DNA from: Mycolicibacterium litorale
GTDB taxonomy: Bacteria > Actinomycetota > Actinomycetes > Mycobacteriales > Mycobacteriaceae
Length of the DNA stretch: 64,000 bases
Assembly: GCA_002007745.1 (NCBI GenBank)
Contig: CP019882.1
Location: forward strand, 186,001-250,000
Reading direction: 5' to 3'
The position numbers were made by a program, and so were the translations under genes. Positions 36,447-47,980 of the stretch are shown here, one piece after another. Numbering within the stretch: position 1 is the stretch's first letter; every line of letters begins with the position of its first letter. A model generated the notes under the pieces. It worked only from the letters and a program-made list of their open reading frames with translations, was not told the DNA's origin and did no database searches.

Positions 36447-36636
36447 CAGTACGCGACGGCTTGTTATGGTTCGCCCCTTCGGATCTCGCGCACATTTGAC
36501 GTGAGCGACATTAAGTTGTGTGAGCCGACTGTAGCGGCATGTGCTGGAGAGAGGTTCGAACGTTCATCGGCTGGGCGTGTCGAGAGGGGATGATGGCGGC
36601 AACGGCCGGTCCGCGCGACCGGTTGAGCGCCGACAA

Positions 36637-37716
36637 TCAGGTGAACGCAAGCCAACTCGGCAGAGCGCGCTCGCGGGAGTCGCACAAGACCTGCATGGTG
36701 TCGCACGAGCCCTTGGGCACGCCCGCGCCGGCCCACATGCCGCCGGTGTCGCGGCGCAGCACGATCGCCGACGAGCCGCCGCCGTCGAGCAGGATCGCGG
36801 TGTCGCTGCCCAGGCCGCGGAACAGGTCCTGGATCTGGTCGGGGGTGTAGCTGCCGCCCTGGAAGATGTACATCTCGTCTTTGTCCCTGGCGTAGGCCAG
36901 CGCCGTGCGGGCGGCGCTCGGGCCGGGGTCGTTCAGCTGGCCGGTGTCGCCGGGGGCCAGCAGTTTGAGACCGCTGACGGCGACGAACCGCGAGCCCTTG
37001 TCGAGCAGGCCCTGGATCACCGGGGAGGCGGCGTCGTAATCGTCGCGCGCCTTGGGTGTCACCAAGAACGGTGCGCCGCCGGCCGGAATGATCATGGTGG
37101 TCAGGGCGGTCCACACCTCGTCCCCGCCGGATAGAGCTTGCTTGCCGGCGTAGGCGATGGTGCCGGTCACTGCGGCGTTGGCCCGGCCCTGCCCCTGGGT
37201 GTTGTCCACGTAAGCGCCCAGCGGCGAACTGCACCCGGTGGTCTTCCATGAGCCGGCCTGCTGCGAGCGCACGTCGAAGAAGTTGGCGTTGACCGCGATG
37301 GTCGGCTGGCCCAGCGCCTGCCAGGCCTGTAACGGCGTGTAGGTTTCCGAGGCTTGCACCAGACCTTCCCGGGTACGCGCCCCGGGTGTGCGCTCGCAGC
37401 GGGACTGGTAGCCGGCGTGGCTATCGACGAGCAGCCGCGGCGTCAGGCGTTTGGCGGCGGCCTTGACGATCATCAGGTGACCGCCGTTGGTCATCTCGTA
37501 CCAGTTGCCGCCGGCGTTGAGCATGGGTGCCGGATAGCCGCTGCCGAAGTTGTAGACCAGGTAGCTGCCCCGGGTTGTGGCGATCGCCTGCGCCAGTTGC
37601 TCGCGACCATCGGCCGAGGCGACTGGGGCGGTCGAGGTCGACACGAGCAGCGCGGAACCGGCCGCCGCCAGTGCGCCGGCAGCGATCCGGCGTAGGGCGG
37701 CGGCGAGGGTTGGCAC
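36637..37716 (-). CDS. Secreted phosphodiester glycosidase (NAGPA/DUF2233 type)
   Basis: 359 residues. Sec signal with RR n-region (AAALRRIAAGALAAAGSALLVSTS...ASA). The domain covers most of the rest, with QPTIAVNANFFDVRSQQAG, GGDEVWTALTTMII and the hallmark AILLDGGGSSAIVLRRD near the C terminus. The family includes the enzyme that removes GlcNAc from phosphodiesters and bacterial relatives of largely unknown role in envelope sugars. GTG start at 37716 after GAAAGGG. It lies just upstream of the LPMO on the same strand (190 bp apart), suggesting but not proving joint work on GlcNAc polymers. Confidence 0.82.
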   Translation of the reverse strand: MPTLAAALRRIAAGALAAAGSALLVSTSTAPVASADGREQLAQAIATTRGSYLVYNFGSGYPAPMLNAGGNWYEMTNGGHLMIVKAAAKRLTPRLLVDSHAGYQSRCERTPGARTREGLVQASETYTPLQAWQALGQPTIAVNANFFDVRSQQAGSWKTTGCSSPLGAYVDNTQGQGRANAAVTGTIAYAGKQALSGGDEVWTALTTMIIPAGGAPFLVTPKARDDYDAASPVIQGLLDKGSRFVAVSGLKLLAPGDTGQLNDPGPSAARTALAYARDKDEMYIFQGGSYTPDQIQDLFRGLGSDTAILLDGGGSSAIVLRRDTGGMWAGAGVPKGSCDTMQVLCDSRERALPSWLAFT

Positions 37717-37950
37717 AGTTGCCCTTTCGCGTCTGTGAGGACATACAGCAACTTCACAATAACCTCACCTGCCACACTGTCAACTTTCATAACGGCCGCA
37801 TGACGGTTCGGCCGCGGCGCCGTCACAACGATGGCTCGGCATTTGCTGGCGCACCGATCTCTCTCCTTCCGGCGATTATCGGGGGCCTCGGCGGGGAACA
37901 CCCCGGTTGCGCGGTACCCACCGGGGTCCGGCGGAACATGAGGAGCAGCA

Positions 37951-38229
37951 ATGATCGGAACGATTATCGGAGCGATCGTGGTCGGCCTGATCGTCGGCGC
38001 CTTGGCGCGCCTGGTGATGCCCGGAAAGCAGAACATCGGCATCATCATGACGATCCTGCTGGGTGTGGTCGGTTCGTTCCTCGGCTCGTGGATCACCTAC
38101 CAGGTCGGGTACGCCAATGCCAACGGCGGGTTTGCGATCATCCCGTTCCTGGTCGGCGTCGTCATCGCGGTGGTTCTCATCGCCGTCTACATGGCCATCA
38201 CCGGGCGGAGCAGCCGGGTTCGGCACTGA
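37951..38229 (+). CDS. GlsB/YeaQ/YmgE family membrane protein
   Basis: 92 residues, three helices: IGTIIGAIVVGLIVGALARLVMPGKQ, NIGIIMTILLGVVGSFLGSWI and GFAIIPFLVGVVIAVVLIAVYM. The GALARLVMPG and GxxGSFLG patterns define the transglycosylase-associated/stress response family. Role not settled. ATG at 37951 after GAGGAGCAGCA. Ends 3 bp from the convergent dehydrogenase gene. Confidence 0.88.
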   Translation: MIGTIIGAIVVGLIVGALARLVMPGKQNIGIIMTILLGVVGSFLGSWITYQVGYANANGGFAIIPFLVGVVIAVVLIAVYMAITGRSSRVRH

Positions 38230-38232
38230 CGC

Positions 38233-39528
38233 TCAGCGGCCCGGCGGCGCGATCCGGTACACCGCACCGGCGGCATCGTCGGTGACGTACACCGCGCCGT
38301 CCGGGCCGGCCACCGCTGCGACCGGCCGGCCCCAGCGGGAGCCGCCCTGATCCTGGAACCCGCCGACCAAGGTCTGTTGCGGGCCCAAAGTGCCGTCGTG
38401 CCAACTGAAGAACGACACCTCCGGGGCGCGGGGCGGGTTTCGGTTCCATGACTCGTGTACGCCGACGAGCGCGCCGGTGGCGAAGGGCTGCGGCAGTGTC
38501 CCGTCGACGAAACTCATGCCGAGGGGCGCGGAGTGCGCGCCGAGCGTCTGCTCCACCGGCGGGAGCGCAGCGCAGTCCAGCCGGGTGCCGTCGGCATTGG
38601 TCTGAGCGTCGCGCACAAACCCCGACCCCGCATCGATGTCGGGATGGCAATAAGGCCAGCCCAATTCGCGTCCGGCGGTCAGCCGCGCGACGGCCTCCGG
38701 GGGATGATCGTTGACGTAGTCCGTCACCTTGCCGTAGTCCGGGCCCGGACGCGGATCGGCGATCTGATCACGGTTGTTCACCGCGGTCCACACCGAACCA
38801 TCCGGAGCCACCGCCAGCCCGGTCCCATTCCGCACTCCGGTGGCGAAGACGGCCGCGGCCCCGCCCCCGGGTGGCACCCGCATGATCGTCGCCCGTGGCG
38901 GGGTGGCGGTTCGGTCGGCCGCGCTGATGTTGCCGGTCGATCCGATCGAGAAGTACACCGCCCCATCAGGACCCGCCACGACGCTCTTGAGAGCGTGCGC
39001 ATAGGCGCCGCCCAAATCCGGGCTGCGGGCATCCGGCAGACCGGCCGCGACGACGCGATTCTCACCGACCCGGCCGTCGGCATAATTCGCCGCGACGATC
39101 TGATCGCTTTCGGCGATGTAGAGCGTGGCACCGTCGAAGGCCAGCCCGTGCGGTTGGTCCAGGCGCTCGAGCAGCACCGAAGCGGTCGCCTGTGGGCCCG
39201 TCGGCGTCAACCGAAGGATCTCCCCGCGGGCCGGCACCGACACCAGAAGCGCACCATCCGGCGCCCACACGGCCAGCCGGGCCTTGGGCACGCGAGCCCA
39301 CACCGACATCGTCCAGCCGGCCGGGACCAGCGCCGTGCGCGCGGTGTCGAATGGAGCCTGCGCCAGATCGCCGGGGACACCGACGGTCACCGGTACCAGG
39401 CCGCTGGGGGCGGCCGCCGGCGGCGCCGCCGGCACCGGCGGCGCAGCCGACTGCCCGCACGCCGCTGCCACCGCCACCAGCGCGGCGGCAGCCAAGGGCC
39501 CGGCGGCCCTAACCCGCCAACCCGGCAT
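38233..39528 (-). CDS. Glucose/sorbosone dehydrogenase-like lipoprotein (beta-propeller)
   Basis: 431 residues. Signal with lipobox AVAAACGQS, so a lipid-anchored periplasmic protein. The body is a six-bladed propeller like soluble PQQ glucose dehydrogenase/L-sorbosone dehydrogenase: PHGLAFDGATLYIAE, GPDGAVYFSIGSTGN, ATGVRNGTGLAVAPDGSVWTAVNNRD, WGRPVAAVAGPDGAVYVTDDAAGAVYRI. Whether it binds PQQ is not visible; most mycobacterial members are uncharacterised. ATG at 39528, overlapping the 3' end of the pirin gene by 20 bases, so the two are one unit. Confidence 0.82.
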   Translation of the reverse strand: MPGWRVRAAGPLAAAALVAVAAACGQSAAPPVPAAPPAAAPSGLVPVTVGVPGDLAQAPFDTARTALVPAGWTMSVWARVPKARLAVWAPDGALLVSVPARGEILRLTPTGPQATASVLLERLDQPHGLAFDGATLYIAESDQIVAANYADGRVGENRVVAAGLPDARSPDLGGAYAHALKSVVAGPDGAVYFSIGSTGNISAADRTATPPRATIMRVPPGGGAAAVFATGVRNGTGLAVAPDGSVWTAVNNRDQIADPRPGPDYGKVTDYVNDHPPEAVARLTAGRELGWPYCHPDIDAGSGFVRDAQTNADGTRLDCAALPPVEQTLGAHSAPLGMSFVDGTLPQPFATGALVGVHESWNRNPPRAPEVSFFSWHDGTLGPQQTLVGGFQDQGGSRWGRPVAAVAGPDGAVYVTDDAAGAVYRIAPPGR

Positions 39529-40264
39529 GCATCTCCCAGACCAGGATCTCCGACGGCTCGATGGCCGTGACCCGCTGACCACCCGAAGCCGTGAAGCGCA
39601 CCGCGTCGCCTTCGTGCAGCTCGCCGGCACCTTCCAGGGCCACTCCGCCACGCGGGACGAACAGGTGCAGATAGGGCGCCTCCGGCAAGGAGACGGTGTC
39701 ACCGGGCTGCAGCCGGGCGCCGTGCAGTGCGGCGTACTTGTTGCGGATCGCGATGGCGGTCTGGTCTCGGTGTTCGGGCATGCCCGAGGCGATGGTCACC
39801 AGCCCACCGCGCAACAGCTCGTCATCGATCTCGAGCTGTTGGTAGCCGGGGTCATTGCCCGACTCGTCGGGAACTACCCACATTTGCACGAAATGAACTG
39901 GCTCGCTGTGGCTTTCGCGACCGGTGAGAGTCCACGAATCATTCTTCTCCGAATGCAGGATGCCGCGGCCGGCGGACATCCGCTGGGCCAGCCCGGGGTA
40001 GATCACCCCGGAGTGTCCGGTGGAGTCCTGGTGTACCAGCGATCCCTGCAACACCCACGTGACGATTTCCATGTCGCGATGCGGGTGGGTGTCGAATCCC
40101 GTGCCCGGCGACACGATGTCGTCGTTGTTCACCAGTAGCAGGCCGTGATGGGTATTCGCGGCGTCGTAGTGGTGTCCGAAGGAGAACGAATGCTTGGAGT
40201 CCAGCCAGTCGATCCTGGTCTTCGCGCGGTCGGCGGCTCGTCTGATGTCGACGGTTGCGGCCAT
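39509..40264 (-). CDS. Pirin family protein (YhhW/Rv0181c type)
   Basis: 251 residues. Bicupin with HPHRDMEIVTWVLQGSLVHQDSTGHSG and SAGRGILHSEKND, the metal site of YhhW-like quercetinases. The C-terminal cupin has APYLHLFVPRGGVALEGAGEL. Smaller than the pirin at 1059 and of the other subfamily. Its position matches Rv0181c. ATG at 40264. Divergent from a MarR gene, with a palindrome between, so oxidative or phenolic stress control is possible. Confidence 0.9.
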   Translation of the reverse strand: MAATVDIRRAADRAKTRIDWLDSKHSFSFGHHYDAANTHHGLLLVNNDDIVSPGTGFDTHPHRDMEIVTWVLQGSLVHQDSTGHSGVIYPGLAQRMSAGRGILHSEKNDSWTLTGRESHSEPVHFVQMWVVPDESGNDPGYQQLEIDDELLRGGLVTIASGMPEHRDQTAIAIRNKYAALHGARLQPGDTVSLPEAPYLHLFVPRGGVALEGAGELHEGDAVRFTASGGQRVTAIEPSEILVWEMHAGLAG

Positions 40265-40323
40265 GTCATCACCCCTCGGGTCCTTGTCAGCCTAGGTGGC
40301 CGACGCTGAACCCGACAACATGG

Positions 40324-40335
40324 ATGACGTGTCAT
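40324..40335. promoter_or_regulatory. Candidate MarR operator
   Basis: ATGAC-GT-GTCAT, perfect 5-bp arms, flanked by outer ACATG and CATGT (40319-40338) that also pair with each other at a different centre. It lies in the 93-bp divergent gap between the pirin and MarR genes, 23 bases before the MarR GTG. Assigned by position. Confidence 0.4.
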
Positions 40336-40357
40336 GTATTCCGCTATTCTCGGCGGC

Positions 40358-40804
40358 GTGACTCAACGCTGGCTGACCGGCGAGCAACAACGAATCTGGC
40401 GTAACTACCTGTCGATGGTCACGCGCCTGCAAGCGGCGATGAACCGGCAGCTCCAGGCGGACTGTGGTCTGTCGCTCGCCGACTACGACGTACTGGTGAC
40501 GTTGTCGGAGCGAGGGCCGATGCGGGTGTTCGAGGTGGCCGACGAACTCGGCTGGGAGCAGAGCAGGCTGTCGCACCAGTTGGCCAGGATGCGGGCACGT
40601 GAGCTGATCGAGCGGCGTGGCGACGAGCACGACCGGCGGGGCGCCACCGTGGAGATCACCCACGCCGGCAGCGCGGCGCTGGCTGCGGCCGCGCCCGGAC
40701 ATGTCGCGCTGGTCCGGTCAGTGGTGTTCGACGGATTGACGCCCGCGCAACTGCGCGCCTTCGACGCGCTGACAACCGCCGCGCTGCACCGCCTGGACCC
40801 CTGA
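40358..40804 (+). CDS. MarR family regulator
   Basis: 148 residues. Winged HTH: SLADYDVLVTLSERGPMRVFEVADELGWEQSRLSHQLARMRARELIER, then the wing RGDEHDRRGATVEITHAGSAAL. Cytosolic, usually a dimer releasing DNA on phenolic or oxidant binding. The GTG at 40358 (VTQRWLTGEQQ) was preferred over the ATG at 40334, which lies inside the operator candidate. Probable target: itself and the divergent pirin-dehydrogenase pair. Confidence 0.88.
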   Translation: MTQRWLTGEQQRIWRNYLSMVTRLQAAMNRQLQADCGLSLADYDVLVTLSERGPMRVFEVADELGWEQSRLSHQLARMRARELIERRGDEHDRRGATVEITHAGSAALAAAAPGHVALVRSVVFDGLTPAQLRAFDALTTAALHRLDP

Positions 40805-40868
40805 CCGCGGGATGTGAAATCCGCCGCCACAGCGCGGGCCGTGGCGGCGGATTCACCGGTCAGACGGG

Positions 40869-41276
40869 TCAGCCCGCCATGAACTGGTCGTAGGCCGACT
40901 GCAGATCCGCCGGCAGTACCGACACATTGCACTGCCGCTGCGTGTCGCCGAGCGGTGACAGGATGCCCCGCAGGTCGTGGTACTCGCCGGGATTGGCGGT
41001 GAAGTACCCGCGGACGTTGGCCTCGGCCTCCGGGCGAGGCTGGGTGTAGGCCGCCGTCAGAACCTGGTTGGCGCCAGGATGGTTTGCGAGGTACTGGTGG
41101 GCTGCGCCGGTCACCGAGCTGACCGTGTTGGCGACACCGGCGCTGCTGCAGTCGGGCGCAGCCGCGGCGATCGGAGCGGCCAGCAAGGTCGTGGTGGCCA
41201 CCGCCATACCCCCGACGAGCCAACCGGTGGTCACGGCCGCGACCTTCCAGCTCGACGCGTTACCGCTGAACTTCAT
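40869..41276 (-). CDS. Exported heme-binding (hemophore) protein
   Basis: 135 residues. Sec signal (SWKVAAVTTGWLVGGMAVATTTLLAAPIAAAA) ending before APDCSSAGVANTVSSVTGAAHQYLANHPGANQVLTAAYTQ. The remainder is the small helical MHB fold of the Rv0203 type, with two cysteines (PDCSS; RQCNVSV) as a likely disulfide. Extracellular heme carriage is the known role in M. tuberculosis. Conserved YFTANPGEYHDLRGILSPL. ATG at 41276; a hairpin stands at 41303-41324 in the leader. Confidence 0.82.
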   Translation of the reverse strand: MKFSGNASSWKVAAVTTGWLVGGMAVATTTLLAAPIAAAAPDCSSAGVANTVSSVTGAAHQYLANHPGANQVLTAAYTQPRPEAEANVRGYFTANPGEYHDLRGILSPLGDTQRQCNVSVLPADLQSAYDQFMAG

Positions 41277-41669
41277 GAGCACATCTCTCTTTCGAGTTGC
41301 TTCGTGAATCGTTTCCGAATCACGGATCTCCTTACTGATCCCCCGCCCTGAAAGCCAAAGTACCCCTGCGGTTTTGCAGCAAAGGACGGTTACGCGGACG
41401 GCATTTCCGGACTGCCCGCGCGTTACAGTCGGGCGGGGTGATCTTCGCCGCAATTTCGCCGAATCGGTTTGAGCGGGCCGCTTTCGGCATGTCCGCGAAC
41501 TGAACGCCCTTATTCGGCCGGGTGTTTCCTTAACGGAACGTGATAATCACCGTAATAGAAATGTGACCACCCGCAAACGCGAATACTGCTCGGACAGATC
41601 GGGTAGAGGGTTGGGGAGGTGCAAACCCCGCGCCGACAAATATCCGTCTACGCATTAGGGGAGAACCCA
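41277..41669. other. Divergent intergenic region, hemophore / ferritin-like gene
   Basis: About 393 bp with no supported gene. It holds the hairpin at 41303-41324 (own entry) and a perfect small palindrome GTGAT-A-ATCAC at 41540-41550. A GC-rich stretch lies around 41400-41440. No IdeR/Fur-type iron box of the usual form was found by eye. Promoters for both flanking genes should lie here. Confidence 0.5.
41303..41324. promoter_or_regulatory. Hairpin/operator upstream of the hemophore gene
   Basis: CGTGAATCG-TTTC-CGAATCACG, 9-bp arms with one mismatch (central A/A). It is 27 bases before the hemophore ATG, so either in the 5' leader or an operator at the promoter. Confidence 0.4.
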
Positions 41670-42632
41670 ATGTCCCATCCCGACACCACGACCCTGCTCG
41701 CTCAACTGCGAGCGGTGCTCGACCTGACCAATACCGAGATTCAGATCGCCGAGACGCGGGTCGCGCAGGCCCGTACCGAGGCAGTGCGGCGTGAGCTCAC
41801 GCAGAACGCGGAGAACGGCCGCGAACGTGCCGAGGCCATCGAGACCGCAATCCGTGATCTGGGCGGCTTCCCCGACGTCATCGGTCCGTTCTTCGGACGG
41901 GCGGCGGCAGCGGTGAAGGCCCTCACCGAACAGGCCCAACCGTTCGACGAAGCACTACTCGGTGACCTCGCGCTGGAGGGTCAGCTGCTCGACCGGGCCC
42001 GCTACCTCAAGGCGCTGGCAGTGGCCACCCGTCAGCCCGACGTGGAGAGCCTGGCCGACCGGCTGATCACCGCGCACTCGGCAACGGTGGATTGGCTGAC
42101 CACCGTGCTCGCCGAGGACGCCCTGGGCGGCCCGGCTGCGTTGCGGCGCACGCCGCTGCAGATCGCCACGGGCCTGGCCGTCCGGGTGGCCAACTGGCCG
42201 GTGATCTCCTCGGTGCGCGGAATCGACCGGGCGCTGGACGCCCTGCGCAACACCCGCCCCACCGTCGACGAGTTGTTCAGCCGGGGCGCGCATGCCGGCG
42301 AGGTGGCCGTCAAGGCCGCCGCCGCGTCAAGGGATGCCGCTCTGGAGACGGCCGAGAAGGTCGCCCGCCGTGAGGGCGCCGACGGCGCAGCCGACGCACT
42401 GCACGCAATGCGCAGCGCCACCGGCGTGCTTGCCCCCGAGGAACTGCCCGTCGCCGGATACGACGACCTCAACCTGAGCGAGGCCGTCGCAGCCGTCAAG
42501 GAACTCAGCGATCCGGCCGACCTGCGGGCGATCATCGCCTACGAGGAGGCCCACAAGGCTCGCCAGCGACTGGTGTCCGCCGCCCAGACCCGGTTGGCCG
42601 CCATCGCCCAGGAGATCGTCGGCATCAACTGA
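41670..42632 (+). CDS. Ferritin-like domain protein
   Basis: 320 residues, cytosolic, almost wholly helical. The N-terminal half shows a ferritin-like four-helix pattern (LTNTEIQIAETRVAQARTEAVRRELTQNAENGRERAEAIETAI; ALEGQLLDRARYLKALA). The centre has a TP-repeat-like Ala-rich part, and the C terminus a conserved helical hairpin (DDLNLSEAVAAVKELSDPADLRAIIAYEEAHKARQRLVSAAQTRL). Such proteins are common in fast-growing mycobacteria, function unknown. Clear iron-binding ExxH pairs are not obvious. ATG at 41670 after AGGGGAGA. Confidence 0.72.
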   Translation: MSHPDTTTLLAQLRAVLDLTNTEIQIAETRVAQARTEAVRRELTQNAENGRERAEAIETAIRDLGGFPDVIGPFFGRAAAAVKALTEQAQPFDEALLGDLALEGQLLDRARYLKALAVATRQPDVESLADRLITAHSATVDWLTTVLAEDALGGPAALRRTPLQIATGLAVRVANWPVISSVRGIDRALDALRNTRPTVDELFSRGAHAGEVAVKAAAASRDAALETAEKVARREGADGAADALHAMRSATGVLAPEELPVAGYDDLNLSEAVAAVKELSDPADLRAIIAYEEAHKARQRLVSAAQTRLAAIAQEIVGIN

Positions 42633-42665
42633 GCCGACCCGCGCCGCACCCCCGATGATGGAGAC

Positions 42666-43619
42666 GTGTCCGAGCAACGGAATCAGAAAGTCTCCATCGT
42701 CGGGGTCGGCAGCGTCGGGACGGCCATCGCCTACGCCTGCCTGATCCGAGGGTCGGCGGGAGCGCTGGCCCTCTACGACACCAACGCCAAGAAGGTGCGG
42801 GCCGAGGTGCTCGACCTCAACCACGGCAGCCAATTCGTCCCGCACTGCACGGTGTCGGGGTCCGACCAACTCGACATCACCGCGGGATCGGCCATCATCG
42901 TGGTCACCGCCGGCGCCAAGCAGCATCCCGGACAGAGCCGCTTGGAGCTCGCAGCGACCAATGTGGCCATGGCACAGCAACTCACACCGCAGCTGATGAA
43001 TTTGTCGCCACATGCGGTGGTGATCTTCGTGACCAACCCCGTCGATGTGGTCACCTATGCTGCGGCACAGGCCGCGGATGCTCCCGCCGGGCGGATCTTC
43101 GGATCGGGAACGGTGTTGGACAGCAGCCGCTTTCGCTTCCTGGTCGCCCAGCGCGCCGGCCTCGCGGTCGGCAACGTGCACGGATTCATCGTCGGGGAGC
43201 ACGGCGACTCCGAGATATCGCTGTGGTCCAGCGTGTCGATCGGCGGCGTGCCGGCCGAGCAGTTCCGCAGCGACGGTGCGCTGGTGTTCGACGAGGCCAC
43301 CCGCTCGGCGGTCTCGGCCGAGGTGGTCAACGCGGCCTACGAGATCATCGAGGGCAAAGGGGCCACCAACCTGGCGATCGGTCTGTCCACCGCGCGCATC
43401 ATCGAGGCTGTTCTGGGAGACCAGCATCGTGTCATGCCGGTCTCCAGTGTTCAGCGTGGCGCCTACGAAATCAGCGGGGTGGCATTGTCCTTGCCCACCG
43501 TGGTGTCGGCGGCCGGAGCCGGGGAAGTGCTGCAGGTGCCGCTGGCCGTCCAGGAGTTGCTGGGCCTGCAGGCATCGGCCACCACCCTGCGGTCGGCGCA
43601 GGACGCACTCAACCTCTGA
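42666..43619 (+). CDS. ldh: L-lactate dehydrogenase (NAD)
   Basis: 317 residues. VSIVGVGSVGTAIAYACL is the NAD-binding glycine motif. Other marks: YDTNAKKVRAEVLDLNHGS, FVTNPVDVVTY, GSGTVLDSSRFRFLVAQ, and the catalytic His in FIVGEHGDSEISLWSSV. Active-site loop HPGQSRLELAATN carries Gln rather than Arg where malate dehydrogenases differ, favouring lactate. Interconverts pyruvate and lactate, cytosolic. GTG at 42666. Follows the ferritin-like gene by 33 bp. Confidence 0.9.
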   Translation: MSEQRNQKVSIVGVGSVGTAIAYACLIRGSAGALALYDTNAKKVRAEVLDLNHGSQFVPHCTVSGSDQLDITAGSAIIVVTAGAKQHPGQSRLELAATNVAMAQQLTPQLMNLSPHAVVIFVTNPVDVVTYAAAQAADAPAGRIFGSGTVLDSSRFRFLVAQRAGLAVGNVHGFIVGEHGDSEISLWSSVSIGGVPAEQFRSDGALVFDEATRSAVSAEVVNAAYEIIEGKGATNLAIGLSTARIIEAVLGDQHRVMPVSSVQRGAYEISGVALSLPTVVSAAGAGEVLQVPLAVQELLGLQASATTLRSAQDALNL

Positions 43620-43767
43620 CCCGGCGCCGGCCACACGACGCCACGGCGCCGCACCGCCCGAGGTTCGATGAGCGCCGCCTGGGTCGGATGAGAGTCACCG
43701 CGCAGGGTCGCCTCGTACCCAGTCATGACGTCGAGTCCAGCACAGTTGTTGCGGCTACGGTGAACTC

Positions 43768-44190
43768 ATGACAGACGCAATCAACTTTGACGACATGAAC
43801 CGACAGGTCATCGAGGAGTTCCGCAGCAGCGGCGGCAGGGCGGGCGGCATATTCGAAGGCAAGCCGCTGGTGTTGGTGCACCATATCGGTGCCAAATCCG
43901 GTACCGAGCGCATTGCCCCGCTGGTGCCGTTACTCGAGGACGGTCGCATCTTCATCTTCGCCAGCAAGGGCGGCGCCGACACGAATCCGGACTGGTATCA
44001 CAATCTGGTCGCGCACCCGGATACCACCGTCGAGTTGGGGACCGAGACGTTCGCCGTCACTGCGCGGGTCCTGACCGGAAGCGAACGTGACGAGGTCTAC
44101 GCCAAGCAGGTTGCGGTGGAGCCGCAGTTCGGCGACTACCAGCGCAGCACCTCGCGCGTCATCCCCGTCATCGAGCTGCAGCGGTCCTGA
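43768..44190 (+). CDS. F420-dependent nitroreductase-type protein (Ddn family)
   Basis: 140 residues. Split-barrel deazaflavin-binding fold: FEGKPLVLVHHIGAKSGTERIAPLVPLLEDGRIFIFASKGGADTNPDWYHNLVAHPDTTVELG is the signature of the Ddn/FDOR-A group (KSG for the F420 phosphate, NPDWYHNL). Members reduce quinones or nitroimidazoles with F420H2. ATG at 43768. It ends exactly where the convergent sigG gene ends (44190/44191). Confidence 0.9.
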   Translation: MTDAINFDDMNRQVIEEFRSSGGRAGGIFEGKPLVLVHHIGAKSGTERIAPLVPLLEDGRIFIFASKGGADTNPDWYHNLVAHPDTTVELGTETFAVTARVLTGSERDEVYAKQVAVEPQFGDYQRSTSRVIPVIELQRS

Positions 44191-47154
<2,964 letters not shown>

Positions 47155-47230
47155 CGCACTAGGGTTGGGGTGTGCATGAACCGGGCGGTGTGGCGTGCCC
47201 TCGTCAGAGTGCTCGCCTAGGTTGCAGACC

Positions 47231-47980
47231 ATGAGTGACGACAAAATGCTCGCGCGGATCGCGGCGCTGCTCCGGCAGGCCGAGGGCACCGACAACGCCC
47301 ACGAGGCCGAGGCGTTCATGGCCGCCGCCCAGCGGCTGGCCACCGCGACGTCGATCGACCTGGCCGTCGCCCGCGCCCATTCGGCCACCCGGACGGCGGC
47401 CCAGGCGCCGACCCAGCGGACCATCACCATCGGTGAACCCGGCAGCCGGGGCTTGCGCACCTATGTTCAGCTGTTCGCCGGCATCGCCGCCGCCAACGAC
47501 GTGCAATGTGATGTCGCATCCAACTCGACGTTCGTCTACGCCTACGGGTTCGCCGAGGACATCGACGCCAGCCACGCCCTCTACGCCAGCCTGGTGGTAC
47601 AGATGGTGCGCGCCTGCGATGCCTACCTGGCCACCGGTGCACACCGCCCGACGCCGACCATCACCGCGCGGCTGAACTTTCAGCTGGCCTTCGGCGCGCG
47701 CGTCGCACAACGGCTGGCCGAGGCGCGCGAGCAGGCCCGGGCCGAAGCCACCGCCGACCGCAAGACAGCACCCGGGACCGCATTGGCGCTGCGCAACAAG
47801 GACATCGAACTGCGCACCTATTACCGGCAGACGTCCAAGGCGCGCGGCACCTGGCAGGCCAGCCGAGCCTCGGCGGGGTACTCGTCGGCGGCCCGGCGGG
47901 CCGGCGACCGGGCGGGCAAACAGGCCCGGCTGGGAGCCAGTCCCGAGCTGCCCGGGGCGCGGTCCCGGCTGCCCAGGTGA
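47231..47980 (+). CDS. DUF2786 domain protein (Rv0184-like)
   Basis: 249 residues, the same length as Rv0184. N-terminal DUF2786: KMLARIAALLRQAEGTDNAHEAEAFMAAAQRLATATSIDLAVARA, also seen in phage and some DNA-related proteins. The centre has FAGIAAANDVQCDVASNSTFVYAYGFAEDIDASHALYASL. The basic Arg/Ala-rich C terminus (RRAGDRAGKQARLG) may bind nucleic acid. Function unknown. ATG at 47231. Overlaps the metallohydrolase gene by 4 bases. Confidence 0.85.
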   Translation: MSDDKMLARIAALLRQAEGTDNAHEAEAFMAAAQRLATATSIDLAVARAHSATRTAAQAPTQRTITIGEPGSRGLRTYVQLFAGIAAANDVQCDVASNSTFVYAYGFAEDIDASHALYASLVVQMVRACDAYLATGAHRPTPTITARLNFQLAFGARVAQRLAEAREQARAEATADRKTAPGTALALRNKDIELRTYYRQTSKARGTWQASRASAGYSSAARRAGDRAGKQARLGASPELPGARSRLPR

